Source of the DNA: Propionicimonas sp.
Lineage (GTDB): Bacteria; Actinomycetota; Actinomycetes; Propionibacteriales; Propionibacteriaceae
DNA: 35,380 bases
Direction: 5' to 3'
Assembly (NCBI RefSeq): GCF_029975155.1
Contig: NZ_JARKPQ010000260.1
Location: forward strand, 1-35,380
The notes under the pieces were generated by a model, which was not told the origin of the DNA, searched no databases, and saw only the letters and a program-made list of their open reading frames with translations. The position numbers were made by a program, and so were the translations under genes. Shown here one piece after another: positions 21,026 through 33,088 of this stretch; position 1 is the first letter of the stretch; every line of letters begins with the position of its first letter.

Positions 21026-22209
21026 CCGAGGCGCCGCTCGCCCAGCCGCGCCAGGTACCCGGCGTGGTTGCGCCGCACCTCGGCCAGCGAGTCGCCACCG
21101 AACTTCTCCAGGGCGAGTTCGGCGAGGACGAGGGCGACCATCGCCTCCGCCACGACACCGGCAGCGGGCACCGCGCACACGTCCGAGCGCTGGTGGTGGG
21201 CCTGGGCCGCCTCGCCGGTGGTGACGTCGATCGTGCGCAGCGCCCTCGGCACGGTGGCGATCGGCTTCATCGCCGCCCGGACGCGAAGCACCTCGCCGTT
21301 GCTCATCCCGCCCTCGGTGCCCCCGGACCGGTTGGACAGCCGGTGGACGCCCGAGTCGGCGGGCAGCATCTCGTCATGGGCGAGACTGCCGCGGGTGGCG
21401 GCGAGGGCGAAGCCGTCGCCGACCTCGACGCCCTTGATCGCCTGGATGCCCATCAGCGCGCCGGCGAGCCGTGCGTCCAGCCTGCGGTCACCCTGGGTGT
21501 GCGACCCGAGGCCCGGTGGCAGCCCGTACGCGAGCACCTCGACCACGCCGCCGAGGGTGTCGCCGTCGGTCTTGGCCGCGGCGATCTCGGCCAGCATGGC
21601 CTCGCCGGCCGCCTGGTCGAAGCAGCGGACGGGATGCGCGTCGACCGCCGCCAGGTCGTCCGGGCCCGGCAGCACCGGCGCCGTGCTCTCGGCCGAGCCG
21701 ATCCGCACCACGTGACTCAGCACCCGGATCCCGATGGCCTGCTCCAGGAAGCCGGTGGCCACCCGACCGAGTGCCACTCTGGCCGCGGTCTCGCGCGCGG
21801 AGGCGCGCTCCAGGATCGGCCGGGCCTCGTCCCAGTCGTACTTCTGCATGCCGGCCAGGTCGGCGTGACCGGGACGGGGCCGGGTCAGCGCGGCGTTTCG
21901 GGCCAGCGCCTCCAGCTCCTCCGCGGGCACCGGGTCGGGCGACATCACGGTCTCCCACTTCGGCCACTCCGAGTTGCCGACCTCGATCGCGATCGGCGAT
22001 CCCAGCGCCTCACCGTGGCGCACCCCGGCCAGAATCGTCACTTCGTCGGCCTCGAACTTCATCCGCGCGCCCCGGCCGGTGCCCAGCCGGCGCCGGGCCA
22101 GGGCGTCCGCGATGTCGGCGGAGGTGATCCCGACATGGGCCGGGATGCCCTCGATCGTGGCGACGAGAGCCCGCCCGTGCGACTCGCCGGCGGTCAGGTA
22201 GCGCAGCAT
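21022..22209 (-). CDS. aroC: Chorismate synthase
   Basis: AroC makes chorismate from EPSP using reduced FMN, the last step of the shared aromatic pathway. The 395-residue protein contains [70 protein letters not shown], the [19 protein letters not shown] region and a closing [24 protein letters not shown]. All are diagnostic. The ATG at 22209 is seven bases after the mltG stop. The aroE gene that often precedes aroC in Actinomycetota is not here; mltG is the direct upstream gene. Confidence 0.97.
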   Translation of the reverse strand: MLRYLTAGESHGRALVATIEGIPAHVGITSADIADALARRRLGTGRGARMKFEADEVTILAGVRHGEALGSPIAIEVGNSEWPKWETVMSPDPVPAEELEALARNAALTRPRPGHADLAGMQKYDWDEARPILERASARETAARVALGRVATGFLEQAIGIRVLSHVVRIGSAESTAPVLPGPDDLAAVDAHPVRCFDQAAGEAMLAEIAAAKTDGDTLGGVVEVLAYGLPPGLGSHTQGDRRLDARLAGALMGIQAIKGVEVGDGFALAATRGSLAHDEMLPADSGVHRLSNRSGGTEGGMSNGEVLRVRAAMKPIATVPRALRTIDVTTGEAAQAHHQRSDVCAVPAAGVVAEAMVALVLAELALEKFGGDSLAEVRRNHAGYLARLGERRLG

Positions 22210-22216
22210 CGCAGGC

Positions 22217-23362
22217 CTACTTGCCGTAGCAGGTCTTGTGGTTGGCGTCGCTGGCCTGGCACCACTCCAGATACTTCTGCTTGCCCTGGAGGAACTCGTT
22301 GTAGTCCGAGGTGAACAGCGTCTCTCCGGACTCCGGGTTCACCGTGATGAAGAACAGCCAGTCGCCGTCGGCGGGATGGAGGGCCGCCTCCATCGACGCC
22401 TTGCCGGGGTTGGAGATCGGGCCGGGCGGCAGGCCCTTGTGCAGCCGCGTGTTGTACGGCGAGTCGTAGGCGAGGTCCTTGGAGGACAGGTTGAGCACGC
22501 CCGACTTCTTCACTGCGTACGCCACGGTCGAGTCGAACTCGAGCTTCATGCCCTGGGCGAGGCGGTTGTAGATCACCCGGGCGACCTTCGGCCGGTCGTC
22601 GGCCTTGAAGGTCTCCTTCTCCACGATGCTCGCGGCGATGAGCACCTGGTACGGCGAGTAGCCCAGCGCCTTCGCGCCGTCCTGGAAGCCGAGATCGTCT
22701 GCGATCCTGTTGAACTGCTGCGTGGTCAGCTTGATCACCGACTTGACGGAGGGCTTGTCGGGCAACTCGTAGGTTTCGGGGAACACGAAGCCCTCGGCGC
22801 CCCGCTTCGCCCAGGTTGGCAGGCCGAGCTTCTTCCAGTCCTTCAGGGCCTTCGTGAACTCCTTCTCCGGCAGTCCGCTGGCCTTGGCCATGACCTTCAC
22901 CGAGTCGGTCAGCCGCAGCCCTTCCCGCAACGTCATCCGGTTGTGCACGACGTTCTTGGGGTCGAGCAGCATGGCGAGGGCGACCTTCGCCGGGAGCTGC
23001 GTCTTGAGGTTGTACTTGCCGTAGGGGATGGACGGGTTGCCGTTCGCCGCCGCCTCGCGCGTGAACGCCTTGGTGGTCTTGACCACGTCCGCCTCGACGA
23101 GGATGTCGGCGATGTCGGACAGCGCCGCCCCCTTGGGGATGGTCACCTCGACCGGTGCGATCCCCTCGCCGACGTAGTCCTCCGCCGTCCGGTATTCCAT
23201 CCACGCGTCGTGCGCCTTGGAGTAGATGAACCAGCCGCCGGCGATGAACACGGCGAGGGAGAGCAGGACGGCGAACGCCGAACGGACCTTGTACCAGATC
23301 TCCTTGTAGTCCAGCTTCCCGGTCTCGGGGTCCTTGATCTCCCCGGGGAATCGGTTACTCAT
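22217..23362 (-). CDS. mltG: Endolytic peptidoglycan transglycosylase MltG
   Basis: MltG cleaves nascent glycan strands at the membrane and sets their length. The 381-residue protein is a type II membrane protein: a cytoplasmic N-terminus of about 25 residues, one TM helix ([18 protein letters not shown], about 30-47), then the extracytoplasmic LysM-like part ([22 protein letters not shown]) and the YceG catalytic domain. The catalytic Glu lies in [12 protein letters not shown], and conserved [20 protein letters not shown] and [22 protein letters not shown] follow. The ATG at 23362 overlaps the ruvX stop by eight bases. The neighbours ruvX and alaS are the standard ones. Confidence 0.95.
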   Translation of the reverse strand: MSNRFPGEIKDPETGKLDYKEIWYKVRSAFAVLLSLAVFIAGGWFIYSKAHDAWMEYRTAEDYVGEGIAPVEVTIPKGAALSDIADILVEADVVKTTKAFTREAAANGNPSIPYGKYNLKTQLPAKVALAMLLDPKNVVHNRMTLREGLRLTDSVKVMAKASGLPEKEFTKALKDWKKLGLPTWAKRGAEGFVFPETYELPDKPSVKSVIKLTTQQFNRIADDLGFQDGAKALGYSPYQVLIAASIVEKETFKADDRPKVARVIYNRLAQGMKLEFDSTVAYAVKKSGVLNLSSKDLAYDSPYNTRLHKGLPPGPISNPGKASMEAALHPADGDWLFFITVNPESGETLFTSDYNEFLQGKQKYLEWCQASDANHKTCYGK

Positions 23363-23837
23363 CCGCAGGAGTCCTTCCTTCCGCCGGCGCCGGAAACAGT
23401 TCTCCCGCGGGCCGGCCGGTCGTGCGCTCGTGGTGCAGGGTCTGCTCCAAGAGTGCCACGGCCGCAGCCTGATCGATCACCGGACGCTGCCGGCGGGTGC
23501 TGCGTCCGGCCCCGGACAGCTGCCGGGACGCGGTCACCGTGGTCAGTCTCTCATCCACCAGCCGAATCGGCACGCCGGGCAGCGCCGCGGCGAGCTCCGT
23601 GGCGACGTCACGGACGGCCAGGGCCGCCGGGCCCTCGGCCCCCGCGAGGTTCCGCGGCAGCCCGAGGACGAGCTCGAGCGGCTCGTACTCGGCGACCAGG
23701 TCGCGGATCCGGGCGATGGCCTCGGCGCCGGCCGGCACCGTGGTGACCGGGTGGGCCAGGATGCCGTCCGGGTCGCTCGCCGCGACGCCGATCCTGGCCT
23801 TCCCCCAGTCGAGGGCCAATCGGACGCCCCTGCGCAC
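23355..23837 (-). CDS. ruvX: Holliday junction resolvase-like protein RuvX/YqgF
   Basis: The RNase H-like YqgF/RuvX family acts in 16S rRNA 5' maturation or as a resolvase-like nuclease. The 160-residue product has LALDWGKARIGVAASDPDG, LVLGLPRNLAGAEGPAALAV, the Glu in VDERLTT and the Asp in VIDQAAAVALLEQTL; these supply the acidic active site. The GTG at 23837 is chosen: it lies one base beyond the alaS TGA and gives the family's usual length, whereas the longer frame upstream is alaS read out of frame. The 3' end overlaps mltG by eight bases. Confidence 0.92.
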   Translation of the reverse strand: MRRGVRLALDWGKARIGVAASDPDGILAHPVTTVPAGAEAIARIRDLVAEYEPLELVLGLPRNLAGAEGPAALAVRDVATELAAALPGVPIRLVDERLTTVTASRQLSGAGRSTRRQRPVIDQAAAVALLEQTLHHERTTGRPAGELFPAPAEGRTPADE

Positions 23838-23838
23838 G

Positions 23839-26490
<2,652 letters not shown>

Positions 26491-26583
26491 GGTCGAATGT
26501 CCTTGTCGGGAGCGGCGCGGAGCGCCGGTACTGCGGAAGCGGATGGTCCTCCTGGACGAGACGGTCCGGCGTGCCGGACGGAT

Positions 26584-26811
26584 TCACTCGTCCAGGCCGA
26601 GAGCCTCGCGCAATTCGCCCTCCCGGGTGTCCATGGCGTCGCCCATGGTGGTGAGGAACTCGCCGACCCAGTCGACCAGCCCGCTACGGCTCTTCTCGAT
26701 CTGGTCGGCCACACCCTTGGGGGTGAAGCGCTCGTAGTACTCGCGGCCCTTCACCACGATCAGCGCGGTCAGGCCCACGCCGACGGCGAACCAGAACAGC
26801 CGCTTGCCCAT
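26584..26811 (-). CDS. Small single-pass membrane protein (DUF6167-like)
   Basis: The product has 75 residues: MGKRLFWFAVGVGLTALIVVKGREYYERF, with a single N-terminal TM helix (about 5-20), followed by a charged soluble helix ending REGELREALGLDE. A small protein of this build between a DUF948 protein and alaS is conserved in Actinomycetota; its function is unknown. Either GTG at 26814 or ATG at 26811 may start it. ATG is preferred because AAGG lies seven bases before it; it shares one base with the upstream stop. Translational coupling to the DUF948 gene is likely. Confidence 0.8.
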   Translation of the reverse strand: MGKRLFWFAVGVGLTALIVVKGREYYERFTPKGVADQIEKSRSGLVDWVGEFLTTMGDAMDTREGELREALGLDE

Positions 26812-27206
26812 CACTTGACCTTCTTCTTGCCGCCGGCGGTCTTCCTGCCGGTCACCGCCTGGCGCACGCCATAGGTGAAGGCCGCGGTCTTGATCAGCGG
26901 GCCACCGAGCGTGGACGCGAACAGCGTGGAGAGCTGGGCCGCGTTCTCACTGACCACGGTCGCGTGCTGGCTGACCTTCGCCACGTCCTCGGTCACCACG
27001 CTGAGCTTGCCCAGCTCGGTGTTGGTGGCCGTCACGGTGCCCTTCAGTTCCTGCAGGATCGGCACCGAGTTGTGCCCGAGGTCACGGACGGCGAGGCGCA
27101 GTTCCTCCAGGACCCTGCCCAGCTTCAGCAGCGGGACCGCACAGAACACGACGAACGCCACCGCGGCCACGGCCGCGATCAGGCCGGCGATCTCTCCGGC
27201 GTTCAT
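26811..27206 (-). CDS. DUF948 membrane-anchored protein
   Basis: The 131-residue protein has an N-terminal TM helix (AGLIAAVAAVAFVVFCAVPLL, about 7-27) followed by a long amphipathic, probably coiled-coil region (LEELRLAVRDLGHNSVPILQELKGTVTATNTELGKL). It ends with a conserved SLxGGPLIKTAAFTYGVRQA-like segment and a Lys-rich tail. This is the DUF948 arrangement seen upstream of alaS in many actinomycetes. No biochemical role is known; a link to the cell envelope is a guess. The ATG at 27206 lies downstream of a strong hairpin, and a TAGTCT box near 27243-27248 on the minus strand could serve as a -10. Confidence 0.85.
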   Translation of the reverse strand: MNAGEIAGLIAAVAAVAFVVFCAVPLLKLGRVLEELRLAVRDLGHNSVPILQELKGTVTATNTELGKLSVVTEDVAKVSQHATVVSENAAQLSTLFASTLGGPLIKTAAFTYGVRQAVTGRKTAGGKKKVK

Positions 27207-27263
27207 GGGCTACCTCGCTGTCTCGAAAAGGTTCACGGGCAAGACTAGACGACGCACTCCCGC

Positions 27264-27331
27264 CGAACGCCACCGTTCCGGTCAAACGCCACCGCCTGCG
27301 GTGTGGCGTTTGACCGGAACGGTGGCGTTCG
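27264..27331. terminator. Large perfect hairpin after the MFS gene
   Basis: Arms of 29 bases at 27264-27292 and 27303-27331 are exact reverse complements around a 10-base loop that can pair further (ACCGC/GCGGT). The arm includes CCGTTCCGGTCAAACGCCAC. It lies 13 bases beyond the MFS stop, where a terminator is expected, but there is no clear U-run. It may also be a mobile palindromic repeat or a barrier to readthrough into the DUF948 gene. Confidence 0.7.
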
Positions 27332-27343
27332 CTGGCCTGGGTG

Positions 27344-28894
27344 TCAGGCCTCGGCGGGGGCGCTGTCGGCGTTCGCAGTCTCCGTCGTGGTGGCCGGGGT
27401 GGCGCGCCAGGCGCGGTTCACCGTGCGCTCGACGAAGAAGAGGCTCACCACCGCACCGACCAGGGCGGCGGCGGCCGGCAGCAGCATGCTGGAGGCCATC
27501 GCTGCGGTGAAGCCGGCCTGCAGCGCCTCGGGCAGGCGGCCGGCGGCCTCCGCGCGGCTGCCGGCGGCCGCACCACCCGGCAGGGTCACCGCGAGCCGGG
27601 CCTGGATCAGTGCGGCTATCGCGGCACTGCCGAGCACGGCGCCGACCTGCCGCACCGAGTTGTAGACGCCGGAACCGGCGCCGGCGTCCGCCGGGGCCAG
27701 GTTGTGGGTGGCCGTCGCGCTGATCGGCGAGAAGGTGAACGCGCTGCCGATGCCCATCAGGCCGCTCGGCAGCAGCAGCCGCCACCACAGGCTCTCGTCC
27801 GGAACGAGCCACACCGCGTACCAGACCATCGCGGCTGCCATGCCGAACAGGCCGGCGCCGGCCAGGTAGCGGGTGTGCACACAGTCGACCAGCCGTCCGA
27901 CCACGGGTGCCAGACCGCCGGAGAACACCGCCATCGGCACCAGCTGCAGCGCGGCCCGGGTGGGGCTGAAGCCCAGAACGAGCTGGTAGTAGAACACCAG
28001 CGGCAGCGAGTTGGACGTGATCGCGACGCCAACCATGGCGATGGCGGTGTTGGCCAGGGAGAAGTTCCGGTCGCGGAACAGGCGCAGCGGCAGGAGCGGT
28101 TCGCCGCGTCCGACGCGCTGCCACCAGACGAAGATGCCGAGCACCACCAGGCCGGTGACGATCAGCCCCCAGACGCTGATCGGTCCCCAGATCTGCCCCC
28201 ATGCGTAGGTCTCGCCCTCCTGGATGCCGAAGACCAGGCACGTCATGCCGATCGCCCACAGCACCACGCCGGGGATGTCGAAGCGGTGGCTGTGGGTCTC
28301 CAGGTCGGGGACGAGGCGCCAGGCGAGCACGAAGCCGACGATCCCGACCGGGATGTTCACGAAGAAGATCCACTCCCAGCCGAGCCCGTCGACGAGGAAG
28401 CCCCCGAGGATCGGACCGACCAGGGTCGCGACGGCGGCGGTGGCGCCCCACAGGCTCATCGCCTGGCCGCGCTCGTGCGGCGGGAACGTCCGGGTGATCA
28501 CCGACATCGTCTGCGGAGTGAGCAGCGAGGCGCCCAGACCCTGCACGGCCCGGGCGGCGATCAGCATCTCGATCGAGCTCGAGAACCCGCACCAGGCCGA
28601 CGCGAGGGTGAAGACCACCAGCCCCAGCAGGTAGATCCGCTTGGGACCGAAGCGGTCGCCCAGACGGCCCGTCACCAGCAGCGGCACGGCGTAGGTCAGC
28701 AGGTACGCGCTGGTCACCCAGATCACCGAGTTGATGTCGGTGTGCAGCCCCTGCATGATCCGCGGGTTCGCCACCGAGACGATCGTGGTGTCGACCAGGA
28801 TCATGAAGAACCCCACCACCAATGCCCAGAGGGCCGGCCAGGGCTTGTAGGCGTGGGTCACGTCCCGGGGGAACCTCTCAGGACCCGATTTCAT
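27344..28894 (-). CDS. MFS drug:H+ antiporter, DHA2 (14-TM) family
   Basis: The 516-residue protein starts [20 protein letters not shown] and then has a first TM with [23 protein letters not shown], the DHA2 motif D (LDxTIVNVAxP type). Motif A follows the second TM ([16 protein letters not shown]) and motif C-like [35 protein letters not shown] in TM5-6. About 14 hydrophobic segments can be counted, as in EmrB/QacA-type exporters. The substrate is unknown. The ATG at 28894 overlaps the rarA stop by four bases, so this exporter is tied to a DNA repair gene. In most actinomycetes this slot holds other genes, so it is probably a lineage-specific insertion. The PadR-type regulator beyond rarA is its most likely controller. 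Confidence 0.92.
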   Translation of the reverse strand: MKSGPERFPRDVTHAYKPWPALWALVVGFFMILVDTTIVSVANPRIMQGLHTDINSVIWVTSAYLLTYAVPLLVTGRLGDRFGPKRIYLLGLVVFTLASAWCGFSSSIEMLIAARAVQGLGASLLTPQTMSVITRTFPPHERGQAMSLWGATAAVATLVGPILGGFLVDGLGWEWIFFVNIPVGIVGFVLAWRLVPDLETHSHRFDIPGVVLWAIGMTCLVFGIQEGETYAWGQIWGPISVWGLIVTGLVVLGIFVWWQRVGRGEPLLPLRLFRDRNFSLANTAIAMVGVAITSNSLPLVFYYQLVLGFSPTRAALQLVPMAVFSGGLAPVVGRLVDCVHTRYLAGAGLFGMAAAMVWYAVWLVPDESLWWRLLLPSGLMGIGSAFTFSPISATATHNLAPADAGAGSGVYNSVRQVGAVLGSAAIAALIQARLAVTLPGGAAAGSRAEAAGRLPEALQAGFTAAMASSMLLPAAAALVGAVVSLFFVERTVNRAWRATPATTTETANADSAPAEA

Positions 28895-30273
28895 TCCGCC
28901 CGAACGGTACCCTCGCCGCGGCCCAGCAGCCCCTCGAGGACGCGGAGCCGCTCGGCCAGGGCGGCCTCGTTGCCGTGCTCGGTGGGCTCGTAGTAGCGGG
29001 CGTCGGCGAGCTCGTCCGGCAGGTACTGCTGGGCGGCCACCCCGTGCTCGGCATCGTGGGCGTACTGGTAGCCCTTCCCGTGGCCATAGGTCTTCGCACC
29101 CGGGTAGTGCGCGTCCCGCAGGTGCGCCGGGACGGTGCCGATCCGGCCCGCGCGCACGTCCGCGATCGCGGCGTCCACGGCCTTGATCACGGCGTTGGAC
29201 TTGGGCGCCAGCGCGCACGCCACCACCGCCTGGGCGAGGTTGATCCGGGCCTCCGGCATGCCGATCAGCTGGACGGCCTGGGCCGCGGCCACGCACGTCT
29301 GCAGCACCGACGGCGCGGCCATGCCGATGTCCTCGCTGGCCAGGATGATCAGCCGGCGGGCGATGAACCGCGGATCCTCACCGGCCTCCAGCATGCGGGC
29401 CAGATAGTGCAGCCCGGCCTGCACGTCCGAGCCCCGAAGGCTCTTGATGAACGCGCTGATCACGTCGTAGTGCTGGTCGCCGGCGCGGTCGTAGCGGACG
29501 GCGGCCTTGTCGACCGCGGCCGAGACGATCTCGGTGTCGATCTCCGCTCCGCCCTGGGCGGCGGCGCCGGCGGCCGCCTCCTCCAGGTAGGTGAGCGCGC
29601 GCCGGGCGTCCCCGCCGGCGAACCGCAGCAGCGCCGAGCGGGCGTCGTCGGTGAGCTGGTACTCCCCGCCCAGGCCGCGCTCCTCGGTGAGCGCGCGGTC
29701 GAGCAGCACGCCGATGTCCGCGTCGGTGAGCGGCTTGAGGGTGAGCAGCAGCGAGCGGCTGAGCAGGGGCGAGATCACGGAGAAGGACGGGTTCTCCGTG
29801 GTGGCGGCGATCAGGGTGATCAGGCGGTTCTCCACGGCGGGCAGCAGCACGTCCTGCTGCGCCTTGTTGAACCGGTGCACCTCGTCGACGAACAGCACGG
29901 TGCCCACCCCGCGAACCAGCTCGCGCTGCGCGTCCGCCAGCGCCGCCCGCACCTCCTTCACACCTGCGGTGACCGCGGACAGCTCGACGAACCGGCGTTC
30001 GCCCGACGCCGAGACCACCGCGGCGATCGTCGTCTTGCCCACCCCGGGCGGTCCCCACAGGAACACCGACATCGCCGTCCGGCCCTCCGCCAGCCGGCGC
30101 AGCGGCGAGCCCGGCCCGAGCAGATGGTCCTGGCCGACGATCTCGTCCACGGTGCGTGGGCGCATCCGGACGGCCAGCGGGGTGTCCACGTGGCCGGCCG
30201 TGCTCAGCGAGCCGCCCGGCGCGGGGGCGGCCGGTCCCCCCACCGGGTTGCCGAACAGGTCCGTGTCCATCAC
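28891..30273 (-). CDS. rarA: Replication-associated recombination protein RarA (MgsA), AAA+ ATPase
   Basis: RarA is an AAA+ ATPase related to clamp loaders that acts at stalled replication forks. The 460-residue protein has [30 protein letters not shown], Walker [10 protein letters not shown], Walker [17 protein letters not shown], sensor 1 AATTENPSF and the arginine-finger area [13 protein letters not shown]. The C-terminal tetramerisation region has [50 protein letters not shown]. The start is GTG at 30273 (ATG at 30270 is the alternative). A TAGCGT box ends six bases before the GTG and no ribosome binding site is seen, so a leaderless mRNA is likely. It is divergent from the PadR gene and overlaps the MFS gene. 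Confidence 0.96.
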   Translation of the reverse strand: MMDTDLFGNPVGGPAAPAPGGSLSTAGHVDTPLAVRMRPRTVDEIVGQDHLLGPGSPLRRLAEGRTAMSVFLWGPPGVGKTTIAAVVSASGERRFVELSAVTAGVKEVRAALADAQRELVRGVGTVLFVDEVHRFNKAQQDVLLPAVENRLITLIAATTENPSFSVISPLLSRSLLLTLKPLTDADIGVLLDRALTEERGLGGEYQLTDDARSALLRFAGGDARRALTYLEEAAAGAAAQGGAEIDTEIVSAAVDKAAVRYDRAGDQHYDVISAFIKSLRGSDVQAGLHYLARMLEAGEDPRFIARRLIILASEDIGMAAPSVLQTCVAAAQAVQLIGMPEARINLAQAVVACALAPKSNAVIKAVDAAIADVRAGRIGTVPAHLRDAHYPGAKTYGHGKGYQYAHDAEHGVAAQQYLPDELADARYYEPTEHGNEAALAERLRVLEGLLGRGEGTVRAE

Positions 30274-30304
30274 GAAGGGACGCTACACCGCGCCACCGAC
30301 GAAC

Positions 30305-30343
30305 TTGACATCTCAATCCTCCGAGCTATTCTCGATATATCGA
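30305..30343 (+). promoter_or_regulatory. Promoter and palindromic operator of the PadR-type regulator
   Basis: A consensus -35 TTGACA at 30305-30310 and a TATTCT -10 at 30327-30332 are separated by 16 bases. A perfect 12-bp palindrome, TCGATATATCGA, at 30332-30343 begins on the last base of the -10 and covers the expected start site. This AT-rich site stands out in GC-rich DNA. Binding by the encoded PadR protein to repress itself is inferred. The rarA promoter lies in the same 105-base gap, about 45 bases to the left. Confidence 0.65.
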
Positions 30344-30378
30344 TGACCTACCGTCGATACGAACAAGAGGAGTAGATC

Positions 30379-31077
30379 ATGAACGACTTCGGATATGACG
30401 AGAACCAGTGGGCGGACGACCCGAGGGCCCGCCGCCGCGGCCACCGCGGACGTGGCGGTCACCAGGTGCCTCCGATGGGCGGCCTGTTCGGTCCGGGCTT
30501 CGGCCCTGGATTCGGTCCTGGCGGACCGTTCGGTCCGGGTGGCCCGTTCGGCCCCGGCGGCCCGATGGGTCCGGCGGGCAGGGGTCGTGGCGGCCGCCGT
30601 GGCCACGTCCGCTCCGCGATCCTGGCGCTGCTGGCCGACGAGCCGCTGAACGGCTACCAGATCATGCAGAGCCTCGCCGAGCGCACGCACGGCGCGTGGA
30701 AGCCGAGCCCCGGTGCGGTGTACCCCGCGCTGGCGCAGCTGGAGGACGAAGGCCTGATCGAGGCCTTCGACAACGAGGGCCAGAAGGCGTTCCGGCTCAC
30801 CGATGCCGGCCGCGAGGCCGCCGACCGGGTGGAGACCAAGCCCTGGGAGATGGTGAACGAGGCCATGGCCGGCTGGGGTCCCGACCAGGTGAAGGTCCTG
30901 TGGAGGGAGTTCACGACCCTCGCCGGAGCCCTGAAGGAGCTCTCCCGCAACGGCAGCGCCGCCCAGGTCGAGGCGGCCACCGGACTGCTGGCTGAGACCC
31001 GCCGCAAGCTCTACGGCCTCCTGGCCACGGACGAGCCCGACGAGGACGACGTCCACAACGGCGACGACCTGCGCTGA
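30379..31077 (+). CDS. PadR-family transcriptional regulator with Gly/Pro/Phe-rich N-terminus
   Basis: The 232-residue protein has an N-terminal low-complexity segment (about residues 34-62, repeats of GPGGPF and GFGPGF) and a basic linker (GRGRGGRRGHVR). Then comes the PadR winged helix: SAILALLADEPLNGYQIMQSLAERT, WKPSPGAVYPALAQLEDEGLIEAF, KAFRLTDAGREAADR. A C-terminal helical dimerisation arm follows (VLWREFTTLAGALKELS, ETRRKLYGLL) with an acidic tail. The AAGAGGAG ribosome binding site ends about nine bases before the ATG at 30379. PadR proteins are usually autorepressors that release DNA on binding a drug-like ligand. With rarA-MFS divergent, it may control that pair. Confidence 0.92.
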   Translation: MNDFGYDENQWADDPRARRRGHRGRGGHQVPPMGGLFGPGFGPGFGPGGPFGPGGPFGPGGPMGPAGRGRGGRRGHVRSAILALLADEPLNGYQIMQSLAERTHGAWKPSPGAVYPALAQLEDEGLIEAFDNEGQKAFRLTDAGREAADRVETKPWEMVNEAMAGWGPDQVKVLWREFTTLAGALKELSRNGSAAQVEAATGLLAETRRKLYGLLATDEPDEDDVHNGDDLR

Positions 31078-31107
31078 CACCGTCCCGTCCCCCCACTCGC
31101 TACACAA

Positions 31108-31154
31108 CAACGTGCAGGGTTTCCCGGCGTCGTGACCGGAAACCCTGCACGTTG
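31108..31154. terminator. Hairpin 1 between padR-type gene and aspS
   Basis: Perfect 17-base arms at 31108-31124 and 31138-31154 (CAACGTGCAGGGTTTCC and its reverse complement) flank a 13-base loop. It lies 30 bases after the PadR stop, in a convergent gap, so a bidirectional terminator role is likely. No T-run is present. Confidence 0.7.
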
Positions 31155-31174
31155 AGGTGCAGGACGTCCCTGCT

Positions 31175-31233
31175 ACACCACAAGGTGGAGAGCTACCCGG
31201 CGTGGTCGCCGGAAACTCTCCACCTTGTGGTGT
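31175..31233. terminator. Hairpin 2 between padR-type gene and aspS
   Basis: Perfect 18-base arms at 31175-31192 and 31216-31233 (ACACCACAAGGTGGAGAG and its reverse complement) enclose an inner stem CCGGCG-TGGT-CGCCGG at 31197-31212. The apical 20 bases agree with those of hairpin 1 at 17 positions although the stems differ. It lies 39 bases beyond the aspS stop on the minus strand and is probably its terminator. Confidence 0.7.
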
Positions 31234-31272
31234 GAGGAGCCTCGCGGACGGGCGTCAGGCCGCCTGGCACCC

Positions 31273-33060
31273 TCAGCCGACAGGCTTCGGGGGCGACGGC
31301 ACCGAGTCCACGCCCGCCTCCTTGCGCTGCTTCGCCGAGATCGGCGCGGGCGCGCCGGTGAGCGGGTCGTAGCCGCCGCCGGTCTTCGGAAACGCGATCA
31401 CGTCGCGGATCGACTCCGACCCCGACAACAGGGCGACGATCCGGTCCCAGCCGAAGGCGATGCCACCGTGCGGCGGAGCACCGAAGGCGAAGGCGTCGAG
31501 CAGGAAGCCGAACTTCTCCTGCGCCTCCTGCTCGCCGATGCCCATCACCCTGAACACCCGCTCCTGGATGTCCCGGCGGTGGATACGGATCGAGCCGCCG
31601 CCGATCTCGTTGCCGTTGCAGACGATGTCGTAGGCGTAGGCCAGCGCGGAGCCGGGGTCGGTGTCGAACGTGTCCAGGTGCTCGGGCTTCGGCGAGGTGA
31701 ACGCGTGGTGGACGGCGGTCCAGGCGCCCTCCCCCACGGCCACGTCACCGGCGGCCACCGCCTCGCTGGCCGGCTCGAACAGCGGCGCGTCCACCACCCA
31801 CAGCAGTGACCATGCCTCCTCATCGACCAGCTCCAGGCGACGGGCGATCTCGTTGCGGGCAGCCCCCAGCAGTTCCTGGGACGACTTCCGCGCACCGGCG
31901 GCGAAGAAGATGCAGTCGCCGGGAGCCGCCCCGGCCCGATCGGCCAGCCCGGCGCGCTCGGCGTCGGTGATGTTCTTGGCCACCGGACCGCCGAGTTCGC
32001 CGTCCTCGCCGACCGTGACGTAGGCGAGGCCCCTGGCCCCGCGCTGCTTGGCCCACTCCTGCCACGCGTCGAAGGTGCGCCGCGGCTGGGAGGCTCCGCC
32101 CGGCATGACGATCGCGCCGACGTAGGCCGCCTGGAACACCCGGAAGGTGGTGTCGGCGAAGAAGTCGGTGAGTTCGACCAGCGGCAGGCCGAAGCGCAGG
32201 TCGGGCTTGTCCGCGCCGTAGGTGTCCATGGCCTCGTGGTAGGTCATCCGCGGCAGCGGCAGGGACAGCTCGACGCCGATCGTCCGCCACACCTCGGCGA
32301 GCACGGCCTCGGCCAGCTCGATCACGTCGTCCTGGTCGACGAAGCTCATCTCGATGTCTAGCTGGGTGAACTCCGGCTGGCGGTCGGCACGGAAGTCCTC
32401 GTCCCGGTAGCAGCGCGCGATCTGGTAGTACCGCTCCATGCCGGCCACCATCAGCAGCTGCTTGAACAGCTGCGGGCTCTGCGGGAGCGCATACCACGAG
32501 CCGGGCGAGAGCCGGGCGGGCACCACGAAGTCGCGGGCGCCCTCGGGGGTCGACCGGGTCAGCGTCGGTGTCTCGATCTCGTAGAAGTCACGCTCCCCCA
32601 ACACCTTCCGCGCCGCGGCGCTCACCCGCGAGCGCAGCCGCAGAGCCGCGGCCTGGGCCGGCCGGCGCAGGTCCAGGTAGCGGTATTTGAGGCGCGCCTC
32701 CTCGCCGACGGACACCCGCTCGTCGATCTGGAACGGCAGCGGGGCGGACGCGTTGAGCACCTCCAGCGTCTGCGCGGCGACCTCGACCTCACCGGTGGCC
32801 AGCGCCGGGTTGACCGTGTCCGGCGTCCGGGCCTCGACCACGCCGGTGACGGCGATGCAGTACTCGTTGCGCAGCGCGTGCGCACCGGAGGTCTGGAGCA
32901 CCTCGTCCCGCACCACCACCTGCACGATGCCGCTGGCGTCGCGCAGGTCGAGGAAGGCCACACCGCCCAGGTCCCGGCGCTTGGCCACCCAGCCGGCCAG
33001 GGTGACCGTGGTGCCGACGTGCTCCGGGCGCAGCGAGCCCGCCTGATGAGTGCGTATCAC
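31273..33060 (-). CDS. aspS: Aspartyl-tRNA synthetase
   Basis: AspRS charges tRNA-Asp (and tRNA-Asn in organisms using the GatCAB route). The 595-residue protein has an N-terminal OB anticodon domain ([32 protein letters not shown]) and the bacterial class II core ([41 protein letters not shown]). Motif 2 is [25 protein letters not shown], then comes the large bacterial insertion domain, and motif 3 is [14 protein letters not shown]. The start is GTG at 33060, with AAAGGA eight bases upstream in the 28-base gap after hisS. Whether it is discriminating for Asp cannot be judged here. Confidence 0.97.
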   Translation of the reverse strand: MIRTHQAGSLRPEHVGTTVTLAGWVAKRRDLGGVAFLDLRDASGIVQVVVRDEVLQTSGAHALRNEYCIAVTGVVEARTPDTVNPALATGEVEVAAQTLEVLNASAPLPFQIDERVSVGEEARLKYRYLDLRRPAQAAALRLRSRVSAAARKVLGERDFYEIETPTLTRSTPEGARDFVVPARLSPGSWYALPQSPQLFKQLLMVAGMERYYQIARCYRDEDFRADRQPEFTQLDIEMSFVDQDDVIELAEAVLAEVWRTIGVELSLPLPRMTYHEAMDTYGADKPDLRFGLPLVELTDFFADTTFRVFQAAYVGAIVMPGGASQPRRTFDAWQEWAKQRGARGLAYVTVGEDGELGGPVAKNITDAERAGLADRAGAAPGDCIFFAAGARKSSQELLGAARNEIARRLELVDEEAWSLLWVVDAPLFEPASEAVAAGDVAVGEGAWTAVHHAFTSPKPEHLDTFDTDPGSALAYAYDIVCNGNEIGGGSIRIHRRDIQERVFRVMGIGEQEAQEKFGFLLDAFAFGAPPHGGIAFGWDRIVALLSGSESIRDVIAFPKTGGGYDPLTGAPAPISAKQRKEAGVDSVPSPPKPVG

Positions 33061-33088
33061 GAGATTGGTCCTTTCGAAGGCCTGCGAA

